A DNA stretch of 64,000 nucleotides, from assembly GCA_009767595.1 (NCBI GenBank), contig VSDK01012543.1, forward strand, positions 615,534-679,533, in the 5' to 3' direction. This DNA is from Symbiodinium kawagutii (taxonomy: Eukaryota; Sar; Dinophyceae; Suessiales; Symbiodiniaceae). Below, in pieces: positions 1 to 11,011 of this stretch. Position 1 is the stretch's first letter. Each line of letters opens with the position of its first letter. A program made the translations under genes and the position numbers. A model generated the notes under the pieces. The model made no database searches, was not told the origin of the DNA, and worked only from the letters and a program-made list of their open reading frames with translations.

Positions 1-215
1 GGTGGCTTGTTGGTGGTTTTGTGTGGTGGCTTTGTTGGTGGTTTTGTGTTGGTGGTTTTGTGTTGGTGGTTTTGTGTTGGTGGTTTTGCGCTGGGGTGGC
101 TTTGTTGGTGGTTTTGCGTTGGTGGTTTTGCGTTGGTGGTTTTGTGTTGGTGGCTTTGTGTGGTGGTCTTGTTTTGCTGGTTTTGTGCTGGTGGTTTTGT
201 GTGGTGGTTTTGTCG
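1..215. repeat. Degenerate 14-bp minisatellite
   Basis: Tandem units close to GGTGGTTTTGTGTT, with variants carrying GCG for GTG and CTTT for TTTT. The array is open in all three plus frames, giving Gly/Val/Leu/Trp/Phe-rich translations that are repeat artefacts. It runs off the left edge of the window. Confidence 0.9.
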
Positions 216-524
216 CGCAACAGGAAGCACAATTTTTTGAAAGCACCATTTCAACAAACTATAGGCATTTTTGCCTCTGAATTATAGGCCACCGTTTTCT
301 TTGATCTTATAGTGGTTGACCTTGGGAAACTTCCGCCCCCGGCTTGCCCGGGTACTACTGGTATCCATTCATATTCCTGCATATTCCTTCATATTGCTTC
401 ATATCCCTTGATATCCCTTGACTCATTTGATTTTGATCTCTCTTGGATTCATTCAGATACCACAAGACCACAAGGATTTCATGGTGATGGGAGATCTAGC
501 TGCGTAATAAAGCAGCAGGATCCG

Positions 525-625
525 GAGGTTCCTCAAGTCATAGGGGTACTCTGAAATCATCCAATCTTAACCATTCATAGTAGAAAACCATCCATTTTGG
601 GGTCCCCTATTTTGAGAAACAACTA
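525..625 (+). mobile_element. Family A element (diverged left end)
   Basis: Contains CAAGTCATAGGGGTAC, AAATCATCCAATC and TTTTGGGGTCCCCTATTTTG, then GAGAAAC. Left arm diverged. Confidence 0.65.
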
Positions 626-1077
626 GATGTGCTTGTAAACCACGAACCATTCATGGGGTGACTGGACGAGCCACAGCCATGTAGACATATCATCCATCCA
701 CCATCAAGCATCAATGCCCCGTGAGATGGGAAAGCATCGATGCCCGTTGACTTTTTCAGCAAATGGCTGAGGGGTACCACCCTTTCGAGCCTACATTGTT
801 CTTGGATGCTGTGGGTACTACCCCACAAGAGCAGCCCTCGAAACATTTTTACACAGCATCAAGCATGGGTACCGGTGAACCATCGCGAATCAACCAACTA
901 TTAATCACTTTCAACCATCATGATCCGGCGAAACATTGACCATTATTTCCGGAATGGATTGACTATCATTAACCGTTGATCTAACCATGAACCACCATCA
1001 CTGTTGCTAATCTTCATCATTTGATCATTAATCAACCACTGTTAACCATATAATAACTGTATATTCACCACCATCAA

Positions 1078-1178
1078 CTGGTTGATGGTTTCAACCCGTG
1101 TGGAAAATATGCTTGTCAACCAACCAACCATTTGATAAATCACACGGAAAATAAAACAGGTCAATCGAACCACCAACG
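1078..1178 (+). mobile_element. Family C element
   Basis: CTGGTTGATGGTTTCAACCC, GGAAAATATGCTTGTCAACC, ending CGAACCACCAACGA. Both arms diverged. Confidence 0.7.
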
Positions 1179-2230
1179 ATTTAATCAACCACTGTTCACC
1201 ATCAACACTTACCATGTAATCACCAACCCGATGATCAACCATTACCAATCCCTCATCTCCAATCATCAATTCCTATCGTGCCGTGGTCTGCCTGGTGCTG
1301 TGTTTGCTCACCAGCGGTCTTCGCACCTTGCCTCGGCGTGGGGGGAGAAGCTGTTGATGGATGGTCAAATCACGGCTGATTGAACATGTACAGCTACAGT
1401 AGATGGAAACCAATGCCAATAGCTAATGTTGATAGCTCATGTCTACTTAATCACAATCATTAGCTACAGTGTTTGATAGCTGATGCTGATAGCTAATGCT
1501 AATGGCCAATGCTAATAGCCAATGTTCGGATTAAACCTGATGGCTCATAATCATTGATCATGATGATAACTATTAATCATTAGCAATCCATAGGCATGAT
1601 TACTTAATCATAATCATTAGCTATAGTGCTTAATAGCTTAAGTCAATGGCAAATGTGAATAGCCAATGTACAACTAGTCAAAATTGAAGCTGAAGGCTAC
1701 TAGTCACGAATCGTGATCATTGATGGTCATGAGTCATGGCGGTTATGGGTGGCTTCATCGAGGAAGTCGACCATGAAGCCATGGAGGCTGAGCAGCGTCA
1801 ACTTGACAAGTGGAATTGGATGTTGATCTTCGACCAACTATTGCTGTTGAAAGAAGACCCGTAGCGACTGAAATTAACCAACTGATGGTAGAATGATCAT
1901 TAGTTAGCATTAGTATAGTCATCTACCATTAGGTCATCTACCATTTGCGTTTCAGTTGGATGTTGTCGAACATGCAGCCAACTGAAATGCTGATGATAGA
2001 AGACCTATAACTATTGAAAACAATCCTTATATCAGTGTTGTAAACCAACCAACTGAATAATGATAGAAAACCTGCGGCTATTCAACACACAATTTCTTGA
2101 CTTATAACGGAACACATTGCCATTGTAGTGATGATAGCGGATAGCGTTGATGGAATGGCGATGTGTTCACGTTCGCCGATGAAGACCTTGGAGGTCATCC
2201 AGCAACGATGGACATATTCGGAGGTCTCAC

Positions 2231-2315
2231 ACCTATGGTGGTTTCTCAACCGCCAGTTTGGGGCCGAAAATTGTTGGTTTACTACAATGAATGGTTAATA
2301 AAATGAAGAATGGGA
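2231..2315 (-). mobile_element. Family A element, partial, reverse
   Basis: CTATGGTGGTTTCTCAA is followed by TTGTTGGTTTACTACAATGA, the reverse-orientation interior; the far arm is missing. Confidence 0.55.
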
Positions 2316-2589
2316 CCCAGGCGAAGCACATCCCCCGCCGCTCCACCGGGTCTCCCGACATCAATTCATCTGCAAAAGCGCGGGGGTCCAGACCAAAACG
2401 CCACTGCCACTCGCCAACTCCATCGGCTACTCCTGGCATGAAAAAGCACAGTGATACCAGGTGCTTACCGTGTTGCCACACGTCTTCAACCAACCAAAAC
2501 CATTTATAACCAACCATTAACCATCATAAAACATCTTCACCAACCATGGTCAACCAGTATTAACCAATAACATCATCAAAACTATGGAT

Positions 2590-2661
2590 GGAGTTTTGTT
2601 GAGTACTGTAAATGGTCAATAAACTGGATGATAACTGGGGGGTCCCCTATTTCGAGAAAGG
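2590..2661 (-). mobile_element. Family A element, partial, reverse
   Basis: AATAAACTGGATGATAACTG precedes GGGGGGTCCCCTATTTCGAG; the left arm is not recognisable. Confidence 0.5.
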
Positions 2662-3023
2662 TATGCCAAACAGCATCAACCTCTATATCCAGTATCAAAC
2701 ATGATGATTGGGTATGATTAGCATCATTCACCAACCAATTTGAAGCACCATCAACCAGGATTTGCCATGACTCCACTATCTGCCAAGTTTCAGATGGAGC
2801 CCCAGTCAAATGTTGCAAGGATCCGCAGCATGGTGAGAGTCATTTGCTGCATTTTTGTTGACCACAAATGACTAGTGCTTTTGCTTCCACATATGCTTCC
2901 AGTCATGGTGGACAAATCAAGATCGAAATCCGCTCAGTATCCATCGGTAGCTTCATAAAACAACGCCACACCATCCCTGCTGCACAAATGGCTTCTATAG
3001 GTATTCACAAACAACCAACCAAA

Positions 3024-3116
3024 AGTTGTCGTTGTCGTTGTCGTCGCTGTTGCCTATGCTGTTGCCTATGCTGTTGCGTATGCTGTTGCCTATGCTGTTG
3101 CTTATGCCGTTGCTGG

Positions 3117-3191
<75 letters not shown>

Positions 3192-3192
3192 G
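3024..3192. repeat. TTG trinucleotide array with 12-bp repeat flank
   Basis: About five units of CTGTTGCCTATG (3048-3108) lead into an uninterrupted TTG run (about 3117-3190). On the minus strand this reads as poly-Gln or poly-Asn and on the plus strand as poly-Leu or poly-Cys. It sits next to a candidate exon (3238-3311), so it could be intronic or coding; I favour intronic because the proposed donor lies between them. Confidence 0.9.
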
Positions 3193-3237
3193 CCCCACCT
3201 GGAAACTCCGACTTCAGCGCTTCAAACACCGTTCTAC

Positions 3238-3311
3238 CTCGCCCTCAGCGTGTGTCCTGCGGCAGTTCCGTTGGGGCAAATGAAGAGGCTGTCTTCTCCT
3301 CCTGTCTGCGC
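3238..3311 (-). CDS. Candidate exon following 4006-4114 on the minus strand
   Basis: An acceptor CTGCAG (ending 3312) and a canonical donor GAG|GTAGAA (intron from 3237) bracket an open frame reading AQTGGEDSLFICPNGTAAG and then HTLRA. It joins the 4006-4114 candidate in phase 0. An earlier acceptor (GACAG) would start it at 3319 but gives a stop in phase 0. Function unknown. Confidence 0.24.
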
Positions 3312-4005
3312 CTGCAGGGCTGTCATGGTACCCCCAAGGTGGTCCTCACCCACGAGGGGATTGTTGGGGGGTACTCTTGTATGGATGTGAAACGTTTGTT
3401 TGTTGTAGAACAGCTATGAGGAACAAAATTAGACACCAGCTATCCTTTTGGTCTCAAAATAAGACCGTTTGGATCAACAAAGCAAAAAACTGCAAAAGAC
3501 ATCTGGAATACTGGGAACAAATTCAAAGAAAACATGTGTAAACCAATCCATTGCAGAGATGCCAAAAAGTCTAAACAACTGGGAGAAAATGATTTACATT
3601 GCCTTTTGTGCGAAGGGGATGGCTGGCAGCCAACAACCCTGCCACATTGTGATAGCCATGGTTCATCAATAAAGGGATGGCAGGGCTTAGTGGAGTAGTA
3701 TACGAATTTCGCCTGAGATATACCAATAGCATAATCATGGTCAAACCAAAAACTTATCATTCAAACGATTGTTGGCTGTTATAAGCTGTGGTGGTAGATT
3801 CTCCAGGCCCCGTTATTTAGCATTAACATCAGAATCATTCACCAATGGTCCTGAAGCAGTTTTAACAGGTTTTGACCGGTATTTGGCCAACAAAAAATTA
3901 CCCATCATGAACCCTGATTGAACCATTCTTAGGGTTAATGATGGATAATTTTTCGGATAATTTGGGCATTAACCCTAATCATCCATCATTAACGCTGTCA
4001 ATCAC

Positions 4006-4114
4006 TTTCTTGGCGTAGCCTCCGCTGCTGAGTTTGTTTGACCGAACATCAGCTACGGTGCCGCCTTTTGAGGGTGCGGCATCTGTGATGAGCCGCAGAG
4101 CAAACGAAAATGAC
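4006..4114 (-). CDS. Candidate 109-nt exon, unknown protein
   Basis: On the minus strand an acceptor CGGCAG (ending 4115) precedes an open stretch ending AAGAAA just before a GT donor (GTGATT, from 4005). One base plus 36 codons gives phase 0 at the 3' end. The reading includes ALRLITDAAPSKGG and ends LSSGGYAKK. The next minus-strand island (3238-3311) starts in a compatible phase. Both flanks are simple-sequence DNA. No family recognised; splice calls are by eye. Confidence 0.25.
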
Positions 4115-5409
4115 CTGCCGTGGAGATCGATGAATCGATGCGGAATGGAACGTTTCGGTGTGGTGATGATTTCCGGCTGTGGTCAGTGGTAGTTCCTGGT
4201 CTGTTCTCTGCTAACCATCATCGTTTCTGGCTATTGGATGCTATTGGTGGTCAGTGGAAGCTACTGGTTCGACAGCTAACCATCAACATTCCCAGGAATG
4301 CTAATATCCTAAAGGTCACTGGCTGGGAGCCAACTAGGACATCTTCCCACGTCATGGATTCCAATGCTCGGGATATATTTCATGTATCTATACATATATG
4401 TATACGCATATCCTCTTAAAACATGTTACAAGCACTGTCTATGTAAGTATATACATGTTCACTCTGCAAGTTTTCAATTACACTTGACAAACATATAACA
4501 AATGTATGACCACAGTTGTGATTGCTCTTTGTGTGAGTGGGCTGCCACATGATGAACCAACCATCCTACCCACTGAATCAGTGGCTGGGTGTCAGGCTCC
4601 CAGCCATTAGGATTGTGCAGTGTATTCTGATTATCCTCATCATCAAAGGAAAGTAAGGACCTCTTCTCTAAGAAAATCTTTATCATCTTTATTAACAAAA
4701 TCCTTCTGCAATGTTCTTATTTGATCGCAGATACGATCTCTTCATTTTCATGGTTTTCGTTTACATACCAGGCCAAATGAGGCAATACCGAGCGGCAAAG
4801 CTGACAGTTTTATCCACTAGGTAGCTTTGACAAACGTTGGAGCATCGGTGTTGACCACGTGCAGTACCTTAAAAAAGAACAGAAGGGAAAATCACAAGGC
4901 ATCGATCCCAGCTGTTGGTTTTTACGGGATCCCAGGGACGCTGCTGTGGTGTATCCAGCTGTGACCCCAGCTGTTGATGGTCAGGTCACTTCCAAGGCGA
5001 TACTAGGATCAGCTGAACAGCTGCCAAAACGAATGAACCTCATCTATGACCAAGTTTGAGCAAGCCAGTCGGGCACCATCTTGTTGTACTGGTTACAATC
5101 TTCGGATGCTTATTGATCAGGACAACAAGAGTGATGGATAGAGTGCCAACTGTAGGGATGTAAATAGGAAAACACACGATTATCTAATAACGATCAAGGA
5201 GGCTTCATCCCAAGCTCCATCAACACAAACCATTGTTGTGCGGCCTACACACATATATCACCATTGCGAATCCCAACTGGCATTAGAGAATACGGTAACT
5301 GTCCAATAGCATTGGGCAAAACAAACAAATAATGGTTACTTTTCTTGATAGCTGGTGGATGATGATTCCATGTTCTAAGCCAGTCCATTGACAGAGAAGC
5401 TCTTAAAAA

Positions 5410-5758
5410 TTACAGCTCCGGAATGAATCTGCAACAGAAGTCTTTATCATTTCGGGCTGTTTCAACAGCCAGCAATTGATCAGCGATAAAGCCACCAGTA
5501 TGCCTAGTAGCCTTTGTTGATTGGCTGATCCCAGCAGAGTATCTACAAGAAGCAGCCACTAATGTTAAAGACTTGACCAAAAACTTTCGATTCAATGATC
5601 GTGTTCCACTGCCCCACTTCAGCCACTGAGACTCAGGACTCTCTGTGAAGGAAACAAAAGGCATATGTTCTCGACCTCGATTTGCCAGGGCTGCCGCCAT
5701 CACTTCTGGTTGGCTTTTGGCATTGGCGGTTGCCTGATGGAACAACATCCTGCATCTA
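5410..5758 (-). CDS. Unrecognised minus-strand ORF
   Basis: After a possible acceptor CATAG (ending 5759) the frame is open for about 115 codons to a TAA at 5410. It reads CRMLFHQATANAKSQPEVMA and later SFTESPESQWLKWGSG, with a mixed, protein-like composition and none of the CAACCATCA repeat seen around it. It may be a terminal exon. The frame extends 25 codons further upstream to an ATG at 5832. No homologue recognised. Confidence 0.22.
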
Positions 5759-6066
5759 TGATTGTTGAAAGCATCAACAGCATGAGGTCTTTTTATCACC
5801 AGCTCCCCCCCTCCATGAATCCCTATGATCAACCGTTATAACCCGTTGTGAAACCCACCAACCACTACCACCTGGTTCAGTTGACTTGCAACAACATGTC
5901 ATCTCCAGGGTGGTGAAGAGGTGGTGCACCGGTGAACGCATGTAGACGCCTCAACCAGCTGTGTACTTCAGTATGTCGTTGCTATGAAACAGCCACCGGT
6001 AGCTACGCCAACGATCTATTTCAGATACTACCCTGGTCAACAACCGAAGTTCTGGATACCAACGAC

Positions 6067-6182
6067 TTGCTGGTGGTTGAACCACCCGTACGAAAAATAT
6101 GCTCGTCAACCAACCATTGGTTCAACCAACCATTGTTTAATAATTACAGTTGGGAAAAAATGTCAATCAAACCACCAACCAG
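6067..6182 (+). mobile_element. Family C element
   Basis: TTGCTGGTGGTTGAACCACC to CAAACCACCAACCAG, with the AAAAATATGCTCGTCAACC interior. Confidence 0.8.
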
Positions 6183-7118
6183 TTCATCAACCATTAGCCA
6201 ACCAGTACACCAAACGTATAGTCCAACCAGTATACCATATACTCGGCTGCTGTAACCGAGAAATTACTAACCAGCATACCAATCAGTTAATCAACGATTA
6301 ACCAAGTTGGTTAACCAAATTTTCATACATGGTCACATTTATGACCCCAAAGTGCGGTGGAGTCTATATCAGATGAATCCCAAAGTATATCTTGAGTGTT
6401 TTGGTTTGATTATCCCAAAGTTTGATCCCAAAGTATCTTGTGAGCAATTTACCAATGCTTTCCGCAAGCCAATTTCAGGTCCTTGGGGGCCAGAGATTTA
6501 TGTCTTCAGTTGGATGGCGGCGTCCTCGTCCTCGACCAAGCCCTACCAGTGACGAGTGACGGCTACTTTGGAACATCTCAATGACGTAGTCCGGCCAATA
6601 GCTCGGCACCAACCTCAGCAGCCATGATGGGATGCAGCGAGCTCGCGCAACTCAGCAGTTCTGAAGCACCGAAGAAATCTTGGAACAAGCAACCAAACTA
6701 TAATGGAATGGCGAACAAGCAAACTGTTTAGAATGGAAAAAGGATGGGTTTCAGGAACAGTCCAGATTTTTCAATGCGGGGCTGTGATTCAAACCTGTCG
6801 ATACCGCTGATTGAGTGTGAATCAAACCAAGTTGAAACAAGTAGGTTTCAATGAAATTACACAGTAGCTCAGTAAGAATGCCATCAAGTTGATCTGGGTT
6901 GCAACCCAGTCGACATGCAGTGGACTATCACAGAAATAGCAGACTAAACAACCAGTTTGTTTTGTCATCTCCTGGTTATTGGTGGCATGTTTGCTGTGGT
7001 CCCCTCCCACTTACGAGATCTTTCGAACAGATTTTAGCGAAGTGTCATGAATGGAAGTGGTCTGGAAATTCTGGCCCGATGATCGTAGCCGGTAGGACCC
7101 CAAAGGTCTGTACACACA

Positions 7119-7226
7119 TGGTGGTTTCTCAATGTATGGGGTACCCAAATCATCCAATTGATTGATTAAGCATGTATAGTGAGAAATCAACCATTTCTTG
7201 GGTCCCTTACTTTAAGAAACCACCAC
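7119..7226 (+). mobile_element. Family A element, complete
   Basis: Starts TGGTGGTTTCTCAATGTATG, has CCCAAATCATCCAATTGATT inside and ends TTTAAGAAACCACCA. CACAT borders both ends. Confidence 0.8.
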
Positions 7227-7755
7227 ATCCAGCCCGACGGGTCAAAATCATACAGACCGGTTTTGTTTTCGTTTAAAGCATGTCATTATGGCCGAAACGC
7301 ATGTGCAGATATACATTCAGATACACATAAACCAAAAAATGGACAAATACATGTATGCAAGAGTGTTAAGTGCGCGTGCTAAAGAAATATACGGTCAAAA
7401 TGTCATACGGGCATAAATACACCCCTTTAATGTATATCGGGAAAAAACGTATATTCAATTTGCAAACAGTAATACAAATGGGAGTATGGATGAATCAAAG
7501 TACACAGACACGCACGCACACACATACAGTACATATGTATCACAAATGGCCCAAATCAACAAACCACGGATGCCACCCTCCACTCCACGCCACGGCAGGT
7601 CTGCATGCTTGGACAATCATCACACCAAAAAACTGGTGAACGTGACCCTGTCTGGAATCAATCTGGAATCATTTGCTGCAAGCATTGTTCAGCATGGTTG
7701 ATATGATTGAACCAAGCTTGAAAGGAATTCAGTGGTTTAACCTCAAGTTGAATCA
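7227..7755. other. CA/ACATA-rich non-coding stretch
   Basis: Degenerate ACATAC and CACACA microsatellite-like sequence (7280-7560) followed by unique-looking DNA. No gene supported. Confidence 0.5.
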
Positions 7756-8215
7756 TTATATATATATATACATCAGTATTTGTATAAATAAAAAATATGT
7801 ATACATATATTTATACATGTATACATGAATATTTATACACACACATATATATATATATATATAAATATGTATGCAAAAAAACACATCTATCTGTCTATAT
7901 ATATATATATTTTTTTTTTTTAAATACATATATGCAGATAAAAATAAATAAACATATGTGTATATAAATATAAATATAAAAATATATGCTACCCCCCCCC
8001 CCCGGGACCCACCTTTTTTCTTTCCCACTCAGGTCAAACGTTCAAATATGGTCAAGAAACAAAGTTCACCGTAAGTATATAAGCTAATAGATACATACTC
8101 ACTCGTAGATACATAAATAAATAAATAAATAAACAAATAAATGAACAAATAAATAAATAAATAAATAAATAAAAAATAAATAAACAAATAAATATATATA
8201 TATATATATATACAC
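7756..8215. repeat. AT-rich microsatellite cluster
   Basis: Contains TA runs, TAAATA-type repeats, a T run (7911-7921), a C run (7989-8003), an AAAT array (about 8110-8190, written AAATAAATAAAT with occasional AAAC) and a final TA run (8190-8212). Confidence 0.9.
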
Positions 8216-8754
8216 ATCCATTGTCTCAGTTGTTTCCTAATTGTCTCCTCCTTGTATCTAATTATCCCCCTCAGTCTGTTCAGCTTATTGTTTATCTTTT
8301 TTCTTTTGCCAAAGCTATTTGCTACATTCTTTATTTATTCTAAATCAAATAAGATTATCTTGAACTAAGTTGCGCCATATTATGCCATATTGCTTGCCAT
8401 ATGGAATCATATAAACCTATGAGACACCATGGTATACTATATTGTGCATATTACCTTGTATAGAAACTATTGAAGCAACTGAATGGTATACTATACCACA
8501 CCAAGCCATCTCAATCATACTGTACATTTTTTGCTCTGGCATATTATATTCGAAGGAAGTTTAGAAGTCTAACTTCCGACAATATGGACAACTCAGCTAG
8601 GGCAGATCGCCTGAGAAGAGATGTGTGAAAGATGAGAATGCGAGCGCGCCAAAATGTTAGGAAAGTCGCGAAATGCTGTGTTTTGCAAGGTTTTGTGCCT
8701 CAGGAGGGTCCAGAAGGGACCTCGCTAAAGCGGCGGGTGCGGACCACTGTGGCG
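8216..8754. repeat. Degenerate CCATATTATG repeat, then unique DNA
   Basis: Between 8370 and 8540 the sequence repeats variants of GCCATATTATGCCATA; the same low-complexity type recurs at 9700-9935 and 11815-12530. The end (8600-8754) is less repetitive and GC-richer, with no supported gene. Confidence 0.5.
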
Positions 8755-8967
8755 GAAGGAGTGTGCCAAAATCGTTAAAAAACCTAGGCGCGAAGCACAT
8801 TTGGAAGTCAAAATCGTAAAAACATGTCAGCTCCGGAGCACTTTTGCACGATGCAACTTGCAAAACCGTGAAAAAACCTAGGCGCGAAGCACATTTGGAA
8901 GTCAAAATCGTAAAAACATGTCACGTTCGGAGCACTTTTGGAAGTTGCAACTCGCAAAATCGTGAAA
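8755..8967. repeat. 94-bp tandem repeat, about 2.2 copies
   Basis: AAAAAACCTAGGCGCGAAGC recurs at 8777 and 8871 followed by matching sequence (CACATTTGGAAGTCAAAATC and onward), a period of 94 bp. Part of a third unit remains before the GATA array. Confidence 0.85.
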
Positions 8968-9570
8968 AAGATAAACAGATAGACAGATAGATAGATAGAC
9001 GAAAGATGGCTAGATAGATAGATGGCTAGACAAAGAGGTAGCCAGATAGATCGACAAGTCGATAGTCAGATCGATGGGTGGCTAGATGGATAGTCAGATA
9101 CATAGATGCATCGATGGATGAATAGATGGATAGATAGATGGATGGATAGATAGATAGATAGAATAGCTAGAATAGATAGATGGAATAGACAGACAATTGG
9201 ATAGCCAGATTCAGATGGCTAGATGGGTCGATGGATAGACAAATAGGTAGACGAAACGAGAGTCAGATAGAAAAGTAGATAGATAGTCAGGTAGATAGAC
9301 AGAAAGATGGACAGATGGACACATAGATGATCAGACAAATAATTCGGTAGATAGATAGACAGATAGATAGATAGGCAGATAGATAAATAGATAGATGGAC
9401 AGGTAGATAGATAGATACATAGACAGAAAGATGACGAGATAGATAGTGAGGTAGATAGAAAGACAAGTACATAGGCAGATAGATAAACGAATAGATCATC
9501 AGATAGATAGATAGATAGACAGTCAGACAGACAGAAAGAAAACTGATCCACTGATAGAAAGATAGCTAGA
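8968..9570. repeat. GATA/GACA microsatellite
   Basis: About 600 bp of degenerate GATAGATAGACAGATA. It gives long minus-strand Ser/Tyr/Leu-rich ORFs that are repeat artefacts. Confidence 0.95.
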
Positions 9571-9929
9571 CAGATAGGCTGCCAGTCAAGTGGCCAGATC
9601 GATGCTCACATTGTCGCAACCACAACTGCACACTCCTATAGTGCTCCTATCTTGGAAACTTCCGCCACCGCCTTGTGCGGTACTACTTGATACATCATAT
9701 GCTAACATATCAAACCATACTGAGCAATATTTTTGCCATGCAATGCCATACTAAATTTTGAAATACCAAATGAAACCTTGTTACACGAGATTAAACATTA
9801 TATTACCTGAAAATATCGTGCATCATATTTTGCCTTTTCTGCTATACTATACAATATCAAACAATCTCATGCCTCAATTCGTACTACGCCAGAATATACC
9901 ATACTAATCCATTTTTGACAAGATTAAAC
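9571..9929. repeat. ATACCATA-rich low-complexity DNA
   Basis: After a short unique stretch, 9690-9935 consists of degenerate ATACCATACTAAATT/CATATCAAACC repeats. At 9651-9690 a motif AAACTTCCGCC...CGGTACTACT resembles one at 326-361. Confidence 0.5.
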
Positions 9930-10116
9930 TATATTACATCCTATAGAGGGTATTGCCATTGAGCTTGGACATCGCCAACAACACCTGTTGATGTACTGTT
10001 GCACTGCGCTGAAATTTCCTCCGCGGCTCCTTCGCCTCTCCGACCCCTTCGTGGTGGGCGATGTACCTTCCGAATTCACACGGTGGGGTGGGCGGTGAGT
10101 GGCCACGGTTGACCAT
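9930..10116 (-). CDS. Unrecognised GC-rich island with open minus-strand frame
   Basis: The island at 9950-10110 has far higher GC than the ATACCATA-rich DNA on its left. One minus-strand frame is open throughout and reads GRYIAHHEGVGEAKEPRRK and then ATVHQQVLLAMSKLNGN. A second minus frame is also open, so the reading frame is not certain. It lies in line with the kinase-like candidates on the same strand. No domain recognised. Confidence 0.18.
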
Positions 10117-10119
10117 AAT

Positions 10120-10563
10120 TCAGTTTCTTTGCTGCGGTTTGCCCGGGAATGTTACCGCTGGAAGATTATAGGAACATGGTTCGATGTGGCCGGGTTGGTG
10201 CTCGGTAAGCTCGACAAATAACCATGGGCCACAATGGGCCAACAAGGAAAACCACGCTGAACGAAACAAGTGGCGCGGAATCATTGCTAGAGTCACCAAA
10301 ACTTGCCACAATCGCGGCTCATTCAAACAAAACGCAGCACCACCGAACAACCAAGAGTTATCTTTGGAAACACACGGGCACCGCACCTTGGCACCGCACT
10401 TTGCGCAGGAAGCTGCCGCTGCAACTCTTGCAACACCTGGCTTAGCGGCCTGTGCTGATGTGACCTCATGGAGGTTCACTAGCCTAACATTCACTGCAAA
10501 CCGTCTAAGCGGTCTGCCGTCCCCAGTTCCCGCGTGAACCTGGCCTGGACCTCCAGCGAACAT
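10120..10563 (-). CDS. Unrecognised minus-strand ORF downstream of the kinase-like exon
   Basis: A 147-codon open frame in a GC-rich island. Its first half is Ala/Gly/Val-rich and holds two CxxC-like pairs (CAKCGAKVRCPC, about residues 53-64), whereas the second half has less biased composition. It follows the kinase-loop exon on the same strand, so part of it could be a downstream exon. The phrase RRFAVNV resembles a kinase VAVK strand but has Asn where the catalytic Lys should be, so I do not claim it. Function unknown; it may be a chance ORF over part of its length. Confidence 0.2.
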   Translation of the reverse strand: MFAGGPGQVHAGTGDGRPLRRFAVNVRLVNLHEVTSAQAAKPGVARVAAAASCAKCGAKVRCPCVSKDNSWLFGGAAFCLNEPRLWQVLVTLAMIPRHLFRSAWFSLLAHCGPWLFVELTEHQPGHIEPCSYNLPAVTFPGKPQQRN

Positions 10564-10930
10564 GCCTCCAGCAAATCCTGCCGTCAGCTTGCAAGAATGA
10601 AATCAATTGTTGCCATCTGTTTCCAACACGTTTTGTCTGGCATCGCCTGTGTGGCTGGCTTGCTGATCTTCAACGCAAGCCTCGGCCTGAGCATCTGAAC
10701 CCTCGCTGGGAACACGAACCAAGCCAAAGCTTCAGCCATTCTATCATTGCATCATCACCACTCAACATCTTCGCGGCCGCCGCCATCATCGCCATCATCA
10801 ACATCATCATCGTCGTTGTCGTTGTCACGATCAACCAACCAACTCTAAGCTTGCAACATATCTGCCCCAACAGTGCGCTCAACTGCCGGCACCCCAAGTC
10901 CGTAGCTGCACAGGATCAAGAGAAGGGTGA

Positions 10931-11011
10931 CGCAGCCGCCTCCCACACCATGCCGAAGGATCCACGGCCGAGCTCCCGGGTGAGGGCGAAGCTTTGGCCG
11001 TTGATGCTCAC
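10931..11011 (-). CDS. Candidate exon: protein kinase glycine-rich loop
   Basis: On the minus strand a canonical acceptor GCCGGCAG ends at 11012 and the following open stretch reads VSINGQSF, then ELGRGSFGMVWEAA. This matches the G-x-G-x-x-G-x-V nucleotide-binding loop that opens protein kinase domains. The frame stops near 10915, so a donor must lie before that; GC donors, common in dinoflagellates, are available in GCGGCTGCG near 10931-10936. GC content is clearly above the surrounding repeats. The VAIK lysine, HRD and DFG motifs were not found with confidence in nearby minus-strand islands, so this may be one exon of a large gene with long introns, or a gene relic. Seen: motif and acceptor. 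Inferred: kinase identity and that it is an exon. Confidence 0.42.

Larger units (their letters stand above)
216..3023. other. Repeat-rich non-coding DNA with GC-rich islands
   Basis: Mostly degenerate ACCATCA/AACCATTA sequence. Between 1400 and 1700 there are repeats of TAGCTAATGCTGA. Element copies: A at 525-625, 2231-2315 and 2590-2661; C at 1078-1178. GC-rich islands at 1270-1360, 1740-1862, 2095-2215 and 2318-2450 have open frames. The last reads on the minus strand as WRFGLDPRAFADELMSGDP after a good acceptor (TTTTTCATGCCAG), but 1740-1862 is open on both strands, so none is called as a gene. Confidence 0.6.
3320..7118. other. Mixed low-complexity DNA, few candidate exons
   Basis: Apart from 4006-4114 and 5410-5758 I see no convincing gene. 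The stretch holds TATA/CATA-rich DNA around 4380-4500, an element C copy at 6067-6182, and CAACCA-rich sequence at 6090-6300. GC-rich islands near 4910-5010 and 6500-6640 are short and undecided as to strand. Confidence 0.55.

Noticed and set aside
1740..1862. Small plus-strand ORF starting MGGFIEEVDHEAMEAEQ
   Set aside because: Protein-like, but the opposite strand also gives a clean open reading with an acceptor, so strand and coding status are undecided.
3005..3229. Poly-Gln protein on the minus strand
   Set aside because: The frame is mostly the TTG array; a plausible donor lies upstream of it and all frames are open because of the repeat.
9219..9551. 110-codon Ser/Tyr/Leu-rich minus-strand ORF
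   Set aside because: Pure translation of the GATA/GACA microsatellite.
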